Shown here piece after piece: positions 57,140 through 64,000 of a stretch of DNA of 64,000 nucleotides. Made by a program: the position numbers and the translations under genes. The notes under the pieces were generated by a model. The model saw only the letters and a list, made by a program, of their open reading frames with translations. It searched no databases and was not told the origin of the DNA. Source of the stretch: Malachius bipustulatus (taxonomy: Eukaryota > Arthropoda > Insecta > Coleoptera > Melyridae); contig OU342636.1 of assembly GCA_910589415.1 (NCBI GenBank), forward strand, positions 6,058,437 to 6,122,436, written 5' to 3'. The stretch's first letter is position 1; the number at the start of each line of letters is the position of its first letter.

Positions 57140-57370
57140 CTAGCGGTGGATTTGTTTCTCCAACATCACCAACTCTTTGAACAGCGTGTTCACCAGTTTC
57201 CGTATCCCATCGATTAACGACAAGAGTACGAGGTATTCCGTGTATCTCGTCACCTCGTCGTTTTCAATCATTTCTTCTATTTCGTAGCGTATCTCTTGGA
57301 TATTGGTGTCTAGAATTTTAATAAGCCGCCATCTCTGTTCGATTTGCTTCTTTACATCGGATGTGTTCAT
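57140..57370 (-). CDS. array small protein, copy 40
   Basis: Intact; a TTAC duplication (GTTACTTACATC near 56745) lengthens its spacer. TATA box 57420-57427, stem-loop 57094-57109. Confidence 0.6.
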   Translation of the reverse strand: MNTSDVKKQIEQRWRLIKILDTNIQEIRYEIEEMIENDEVTRYTEYLVLLSLIDGIRKLVNTLFKELVMLEKQIHR

Positions 57371-58120
57371 CTTGAACGTCTGCAGTACTCTGTTGCGGTT
57401 GTGATCGTCTCTACGCCTACTTATATACCTTTCCTAATGTTAGCGCAACCGACGGTTACCGTGGCGCCTCGACTGAATGCTAATTGATATGGCGCTCACG
57501 AGAACTACAACGAGATGAAGCGTAAACGCTAAAATTTGTTATTTTTTTTATAAACCTATTTCGTTGAAATATGATAAAGGCGCATCACTTATACGTTTAC
57601 ATGGCAACTTTCGAAGATGAAACACTTGTTTTTATATCTACAGCCACTAGCCCCTAAATCCGAAAATATATCCCCGAGAAATTTTTTTCAATTTTAAATC
57701 GGTCTATGAATGATAAGGGAAGTTACATCTTTTTGTATTGCTTTTATCATCGTTCCAATGATAAATACGTAGACTTTAATCCCGGGATAAATGCAAATTC
57801 ATATTCTGGGAATATAAAACTCGAAGGGTTTTTTCTCATTTTCGCTTCATAATTAAATTATTTTAAAGGGAGGTCATGGATTACCCATCATTGCGGTTCC
57901 AATAGAGTTGTTTATGAAAATTTAGAGACAATAAACCGGATCATCTTTTGTTTCACATGCGCAATTTTGCAAAGTTTTTTCTTTTTTTCAAAGACTTTGT
58001 AGTTGAAAGACGCAAGTTTTTTTAAAAGAACAATGCAGGTACATAACCAAATATTGTCTATTCAAAATATTGATGGCCCTGAAAAGGGCCGGGTTTTAAA
58101 TGATGATAGTTCAAGACCGA

Positions 58121-58351
58121 CTAGCGGTGGATTTGTTTCTCCAACATCACCAACTCTTTGAACAGCGTGTTCACCAGTTTCCGTATCCCATCGATTAACG
58201 ACAAGAGTACGAGGTATTCCGTGTATCTCGTCACCTCGTCGTTTTCAATCATTTCTTCTATTTCGTAGCGTATCTCTTGGATATTGGTGTCTAGAATTTT
58301 AATAAGCCGCCATCTCTGTTCGATTTGCTTCTTTACATCGGATGTGTTCAT
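58121..58351 (-). CDS. array small protein, copy 41
   Basis: Intact; spacer haplotype (AAGGGTTTTTTCTCATT plus the four-T expansion) as copy 13, 28 units away. TATA box 58401-58408, stem-loop 58075-58090. Confidence 0.6.
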   Translation of the reverse strand: MNTSDVKKQIEQRWRLIKILDTNIQEIRYEIEEMIENDEVTRYTEYLVLLSLIDGIRKLVNTLFKELVMLEKQIHR

Positions 58352-59098
58352 CTTGAACGTCTGCAGTACTCTGTTGCGGTTGTGATCGTCTCTACGCCTA
58401 CTTATATACCTTTCCTAGTGTTAGCGCAACCGACGGTTACCGTGGCGCCTCGACTGAATGCTAATTGATATGGCGCTCACGAGAACTACAACGAGATGAA
58501 GCGTAAACGCTAAAATTTGTTATTTTTTTTATAAACCTATTTCGTTGAAATATGATAAAGGCGCATCACTTATACGTTTACATGGCAACTTTCGAAGATG
58601 AAACACTTGTTTTTATATCTACAGCCACTAGCCCCTAAATCCGAAAATATATCCCCGAGAAATTTTTTTCAATTTTAAATCGGTCTATGAATGATAAGGG
58701 AAGTTACATCTTTTTGTATTGCTTTTATCATCGTTCCAATGATAAATACGTAGACTTTAATCCCGGGATAAATGCAAATTCATATTCTGGGATTATAAAA
58801 CTCGAAGAGTTTTTTCGCCATTTTCGCTTCATAATTAAATTATTTTAAATGGAGGTCATGGATTACCCATCATTGCGGTTCCAATAGAGTTGTTTATGAA
58901 AATTTAGAGACAATAAACCGGATCATCTTTTGTTTCACATGCGCAATTTTGCAAAGTTTTTTCTTTCAAAGACTTTGTAGTTGAAAGACGCAAGTTTTTT
59001 TAAAAGAACAATGCAGGTACATAACCAAATATTGTCTATTCAAAATATTGATGGCCCTGAAAAGGGCCGGGTTTTAAATGATGATAGTTCAAGACCGA

Positions 59099-59329
59099 CT
59101 AGCGGTGGATTTGTTTCTCCAACATCACCAACTCTTTGAACAGCGTGTTCACCAGTTTCCGTATCCCATCGATTAACGACAAGAGTACGAGGTATTCCGT
59201 GTATCTCGTCACCTCGTCGTTTTCAATCATTTCTTCTATTTCGTAGCGTATCTCTTGGATATTGGTGTCTAGAATTTTAATAAGCCGCCATCTCTGTTCG
59301 ATTTGCTTCTTTACATCGGATGTGTTCAT
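59099..59329 (-). CDS. array small protein, copy 42
   Basis: Intact; spacer variants GGGATTATAAAAC and TAAATGGAGG recur beside copy 46. TATA box 59379-59386, stem-loop 59053-59068. Confidence 0.6.
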   Translation of the reverse strand: MNTSDVKKQIEQRWRLIKILDTNIQEIRYEIEEMIENDEVTRYTEYLVLLSLIDGIRKLVNTLFKELVMLEKQIHR

Positions 59330-60076
59330 CTTGAACGTCTGCAGTACTCTGTTGCGGTTGTGATCGTCTCTACGCCTACTTATATACCTTTCCTAGTGTT
59401 AGCGCAACCGACGGTTACCGTGGCGCCTCGACTGAATGCTAATTGATATGGCGCTCACGAGAACTACAACGAGATGAAGCGTAAACGCTAAAATTTGTTA
59501 TTTTTTTTATAAACCTATTTCGTTGAAATATGATAAAGGCGCATCACTTATACGTTTACATGGCAACTTTCGAAGATGAAACACTTGTTTTTATATCTAC
59601 AGCCACTAGCCCCTAAATCCGAAAATATATCCCCGAGAAATTTTTTTCAATTTTAAATCGGTCTATGAATGATAAGGGAAGTTACATCTTTTTGTATTGC
59701 TTTTATCATCGTTCCAATGATAAATACGTAGACTTTAATCCCGGGATAAATGCAAATTCATATTCTGGGAATATAAAACTCGAAGAGTTTTTTCGCCATT
59801 TTCGCTTCATAATTAAATTATTTTAAATGGAGGTCATGGATTACCCATCATTGCGGTTCCAATAGAGTTGTTTATGAAAATTTAGAGACAATAAACCGGA
59901 TCATCTTTTGTTTCACATGCGCAATTTTGCAAAGTTTTTTCTTTCAAAGACTTTGTAGTTGAAAGACGCAAGTTTTTTTAAAAGAACAATGCAGGTACAT
60001 AACCAAATATTGTCTATTCAAAATATTGATGGCCCTGAAAAGGGCCGGGTTTTAAATGATGATAGTTCAAGACCGA

Positions 60077-60307
60077 CTAGCGGTGGATTTGTTTCTCCAA
60101 CATCACCAACTCTTTGAACAGCGTGTTCACCAGTTTCCGTATCCCATCGATTAACGACAAGAGTACGAGGTATTCCGTGTATCTCGTCACCTCGTCGTTT
60201 TCAATCATTTCTTCTATTTCGTAGCGTATCTCTTGGATATTGGTGTCTAGAATTTTAATAAGCCGCCATCTCTGTTCGATTTGCTTCTTTACATCGGATG
60301 TGTTCAT
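60077..60307 (-). CDS. array small protein, copy 43
   Basis: Intact, commonest product. TATA box 60357-60364, stem-loop 60031-60046. Confidence 0.6.
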   Translation of the reverse strand: MNTSDVKKQIEQRWRLIKILDTNIQEIRYEIEEMIENDEVTRYTEYLVLLSLIDGIRKLVNTLFKELVMLEKQIHR

Positions 60308-61054
60308 CTTGAACGTCTGCAGTACTCTGTTGCGGTTGTGATCGTCTCTACGCCTACTTATATACCTTTCCTAATGTTAGCGCAACCGACGGTTACCGTG
60401 GCGCCTCGACTGAATGCTAATTGATATGGCGCTCACGAGAACTACAACGAGATGAAGCGTAAACGCTAAAATTTGTTATTTTTTTTATAAACCTATTTCG
60501 TTGAAATATGATAAAGGCGCATCACTTATACGTTTACATGGCAACTTTCGAAGATGAAACACTTGTTTTTATATCTACAGCCACTAGCCCCTAAATCCGA
60601 AAATATATCCCCGAGAAATTTTTTTCAATTTTAAATCGGTCTATGAATGATAAGGGAAGTTACATCTTTTTGTATTGCTTTTATCATCGTTCCAATGATA
60701 AATACGTAGACTTTAATCCCGGGATAAATGCAAATTCATATTCTGGGAATATAAAACTCGAAGAGTTTTTTCGCCATTTTCGCTGCATAATTAAATTATT
60801 TTAAAGGGAGGTCATGGATTACCCATCATTGCGGTTCCAATAGAGTTGTTTATGAAAATTTAGAGACAATAAACCGGATCATCTTTTGTTTCACATGCGC
60901 AATTTTGCAAAGTTTTTTCTTTCAAAGACTTTGTAGTTGAAAGACGCAAGTTTTTTTAAAAGAACAATGCAGGTACATAACCAAATATTGTCTATTCAAA
61001 ATATTGATGGCCCTGAAAAGGGCCGGGTTTTAAATGATGATAGTTCAAGACCGA

Positions 61055-61289
61055 CTAGCGGTGGATTTGTTTCTCCAACATCACCAACTCTTTGAACAGC
61101 GTGTTCACCTGTTTCCGTATCCCATCGATTAACGACAAGAGTACGAGGTAGGTATTCCGTGTATCTCGTCACCTCGTCGTTTTCAATCATTTCTTCTATT
61201 TCGTAGCGTATCTCTTGGATATTGGTGTCTAGAATTTTAATAAGCCGCCATCTCTGTTCGATTTGCTTCTTTACATCGGATGTGTTCAT
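61055..61289 (-). pseudogene. array small protein, copy 44, frameshifted
   Basis: A four-base duplication (plus strand GAGGTAGGTATTCC near 61145-61156) shifts the frame after about residue 47. The shifted frame runs to 60996 through the stem-loop (61009-61024). TATA box 61339-61346. Confidence 0.75.
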
Positions 61290-62040
61290 CTTGAACGTCT
61301 GCAGTACTCTGTTGCGGTTGTGATCGTCTCTACGCCTACTTATATACCTTTCCTAATGTTAGCGCAACCGACGGTTACCGTGGCGCCTCGACTGAATGCT
61401 AATTGATATGGCGCTCACGAGAACTACAACGAGATGAAGCGTAAACGCTAAAATTTGTTATTTTTTTTATAAACCTATTTCGTTGAAATATGATAAAGGC
61501 GCATCACTTATACGTTTACATGGCAACTTTCGAAGATGAAACACTTGTTTTTATATCTACAGCCACTAGCCCCTAAATCCGAAAATATATCCCCGAGAAA
61601 TTTTTTTCAATTTTAAATCGGTTTATGAATGATAAGGGAAGTTACATCTTTTTGTATTGCTTTTATCATCGTTCCAATGATAAATACGTAGACTTTAATC
61701 CCGGGATAAATGCAAATTCATATTCTGGGAATATAAAACTCGAAGAGTTTTTTCGCCATTTTCGCTTCATAATTAAATTATTTTAAAGGGAGGTCATGGA
61801 TTACCCATCATTGCGGTTCCAATAGAGTTGTTTATGAAAATTTAGAGACAATAAACCGGATCATCTTTTGTTTCACATGCGCAATTTTGCAAAGTTTTTT
61901 CTTTTTTTCAAAGACTTTGTAGTTGAAAGACGCAAGTTTTTTTAAAAGAACAATGCAGGTACATAACCAAATATTGTCTATTCAAAATATTGATGGCCCT
62001 GAAAAGGGCCGGGTTTTAAATGATGATAGTTCAAGACCGA

Positions 62041-62271
62041 CTAGCGGTGGATTTGTTTCTCCAACATCACCAACTCTTTGAACAGCGTGTTCACCAGTTT
62101 CCGTATCCCATCGATTAACGACAAGAGTACGAGGTATTCCGTGTATCTCGTCACCTCGTCGTTTTCAATCATTTCTTCTATTTCGTAGCGTATCTCTTGG
62201 ATATTGGTGTCTAGAATTTTAATAAGCCGCCATCTCTGTTCGATTTGCTTCTTTACATCGGATGTGTTCAT
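62041..62271 (-). CDS. array small protein, copy 45
   Basis: Intact, commonest product. TATA box 62321-62328, stem-loop 61995-62010. Confidence 0.6.
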   Translation of the reverse strand: MNTSDVKKQIEQRWRLIKILDTNIQEIRYEIEEMIENDEVTRYTEYLVLLSLIDGIRKLVNTLFKELVMLEKQIHR

Positions 62272-63018
62272 CTTGAACGTCTGCAGTACTCTGTTGCGGT
62301 TGTGATCGTCTCTACGCCTACTTATATACCTTTCCTAATGTTAGCGCAACCGACGGTTACCGTGGCGCCTCGACTGAATGCTAATTGATATGGCGCTCAC
62401 GAGAACTACAACGAGATGAAGCGTAAACGCTAAAATTTGTTATTTTTTTTATAAACCTATTTCGTTGAAATATGATAAAGGCGCATCACTTATACGTTTA
62501 CATGGCAACTTTCGAAGATGAAACACTTGTTTTTATATCTACAGCCACTAGCCCCTAAATCCGAAAATATATCCCCGAGAAATTTTTTTCAATTTTAAAT
62601 CGGTCTATGAATGATAAGGGAAGTTACATCTTTTTGTATTGCTTTTATCATCGTTCCAATGATAAATACGTAGACTTTAATCCCGGGATAAATGCAAATT
62701 CATATTCTGGGATTATAAAACTCGAAGAGTTTTTTCGCCATTTTCGCTTCATAATTAAATTATTTTAAATGGAGGTCATGGATTACCCATCATTGCGGTT
62801 CCAATAGAGTTGTTTATGAAAATTTAGAGACAATAAACCGGATCATCTTTTGTTTCACATGCGCAATTTTGCAAAGTTTTTTCTTTCAAAGACTTTGTAG
62901 TTGAAAGACGCAAGTTTTTTTAAAAGAACAATGCAGGTACATAACCAAATATTGTCTATTCAAAATATTGATGGCCCTGAAAAGGGCCGGGTTTTAAATG
63001 ATGATAGTTCAAGACCGA

Positions 63019-63249
63019 CTAGCGGTGGATTTGTTTCTCCAACATCACCAACTCTTTGAACAGCGTGTTCACCAGTTTCCGTATCCCATCGATTAACGAC
63101 AAGAGTACGAGGTATTCCGTGTATCTCGTCACCTCGTCGTTTTCAATCATTTCTTCTATTTCGTAGCGTATCTCTTGGATATTGGTGTCTAGAATTTTAA
63201 TAAGCCGCCATCTCTGTTCGATTTGCTTCTTTACATCGGATGTGTTCAT
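63019..63249 (-). CDS. array small protein, copy 46
   Basis: Intact, commonest product. TATA box 63299-63306, stem-loop 62973-62988. Confidence 0.6.
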   Translation of the reverse strand: MNTSDVKKQIEQRWRLIKILDTNIQEIRYEIEEMIENDEVTRYTEYLVLLSLIDGIRKLVNTLFKELVMLEKQIHR

Positions 63250-63953
63250 CTTGAACGTCTGCAGTACTCTGTTGCGGTTGTGATCGTCTCTACGCCTACT
63301 TATATACCTTTCCTAATGTTAGCGCAACCGACGGTTACCGTGGCGCCTCGACTGAATGCTAATTGATATGGCGCTCACGAGAACTACAACGAGATGAAGC
63401 GTAAACGCTAAAATTTGTTATTTTTTTATAAACCTATTTCGTTGAAATATGATAAAGGCGCATCACTTATACGTTTACATGGCAACTTTCGAAGATGAAA
63501 CACTTGTTTTTATATCTACAGCCACTAGCCCCTAAATCCGAAAATATATCCCCGAGAAATTTTTTTCAATTTTAAATCGGTTTATGAATGATAAGGGAAG
63601 TTACATCTTTTTGTATTGCTTTTATCATCGTTCCAATGATAAATACGTAGACTTTAATCCCGGGATAAATGCAAATTCATATTCTGGGAATATAAAACTC
63701 GAAGAGTTTTTTCGCCATTTTCGCTTCATAATTAAATTATTTTAAAGGGAGGTCATGGATTACCCATCATTGCGGTTCCAATAGAGTTGTTTATGAAAAT
63801 TTAGAGACAATAAACCGGATCATCTTTTGTTTCACATGCGCAATTTTGCAAAGTTTTTTCTTTTTTTCAAAGACTTTGTAGTTGAAAGACGCAAGTTTTT
63901 TTAAAAGAGCAATGCAGGTACATAACCAAATATTGTCTATTCAAAATATTGAT

Positions 63954-63969
63954 GGCCCTGAAAAGGGCC
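63954..63969 (-). terminator. histone-type 3' stem-loop, copy 47
   Basis: The hairpin of the next unit is present, and the window ends at the first base of its stop codon, so the array goes on. Confidence 0.8.
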
Positions 63970-64000
63970 GGGTTTTAAATGATGATAGTTCAAGACCGAC

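Larger units (their letters stand above)
23122..64000 (-). repeat. tandem array block 3 (units 5 promoter side to 47)
   Basis: About 41 head-to-tail units of 976-982 bp, all with the ORF on the minus strand, continue past the window end. The length classes come mainly from a four-T expansion downstream of the stem-loop (TTTTTTCTTTTTTTC against TTTTTTCTTTC) and single-T changes in other runs. No unit is inverted. Outside the gene each unit holds about 0.6 kb of AT-rich DNA with no ORF of note. Confidence 0.97.

Noticed and set aside
17341..64000. CRISPR-like or rDNA-like array
   Set aside because: Units are 0.98 kb with no short repeat/spacer pattern and no rRNA sequence.
17341..64000. Ordinary non-coding satellite
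   Set aside because: A correctly spaced TATA box, ORF and exact histone hairpin in every uninterrupted unit are not expected by chance; transcription remains unproven.
17341..64000. Canonical histone genes in the array
   Set aside because: No histone-fold or H1-like protein is encoded in any frame; only the 3' end and gene layout are histone-like.

Overview
The window is animal nuclear DNA, most likely from an insect. The evidence is Ty3/Gypsy LTR retrotransposons, a Jockey-type non-LTR retrotransposon, and a tandem array whose units carry a TATA box and a metazoan histone-type mRNA 3' stem-loop. I see no rRNA, tRNA, CRISPR or bacterial-style operon, and I cannot name the species.

Layout. 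(1) 1-8400: two same-strand (minus) copies of one Gypsy family. Copy A (1-1787) keeps only the integrase C-terminus, an accessory domain and the 3' end; copy B (2933-about 8400) keeps a damaged gag, protease, RT, RNase H and integrase. Downstream of the integrase the family carries a macrodomain resembling the TARG1/OARD1 ADP-ribosyl hydrolase group, then a CCCH zinc finger. (2) 8401-9355: AT-rich DNA with nothing recognised. (3) 9356-10729: a plus-strand Gypsy 5' end (833-bp LTR, tRNA-Lys-type primer binding site, start of gag), cut off abruptly by the array. (4) 10730-64000: a head-to-tail array of 0.98-kb units, 46 units with an ORF position plus one cut by the window edge. It is interrupted by two insertions of one Jockey-type element: 11529-17340 (near full length, itself carrying a nested 1,053-bp solo LTR) and 21243-23121 (5'-truncated).

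The main discovery candidate is the array. Read on the minus strand, each unit has a TATATAAG box, about 49 nt to an ATG, a 76-codon ORF for a helical coiled-coil-like protein unrelated to any histone I know, a stop codon, 30 nt, and then the 16-nt hairpin GGCCCTTTTCAGGGCC, which fits the replication-dependent histone mRNA consensus exactly. This is the layout of a histone gene wrapped around a non-histone ORF and tandemly amplified. 42 of 46 copies keep the normal ORF. The inference is a high-copy, S-phase-type, non-polyadenylated small mRNA family. Expression cannot be shown from sequence, and the substitutions in the ORF do not by themselves prove selection on the protein.

The second candidate is the Jockey-type element. 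Both copies join the array through the identical 3' junction (TGTGATCG then CTGTGAAC), between the TATA box and the ATG and in the sense orientation of the small gene. Their 5' junctions differ: a 12-bp target duplication in one, a 9-10 bp target deletion in the other. This is what a site-specific non-LTR element using the array promoter region as its niche would leave. Variant sharing among units (blocks of 2, 4 and 5) points to ongoing unequal exchange and gene conversion.
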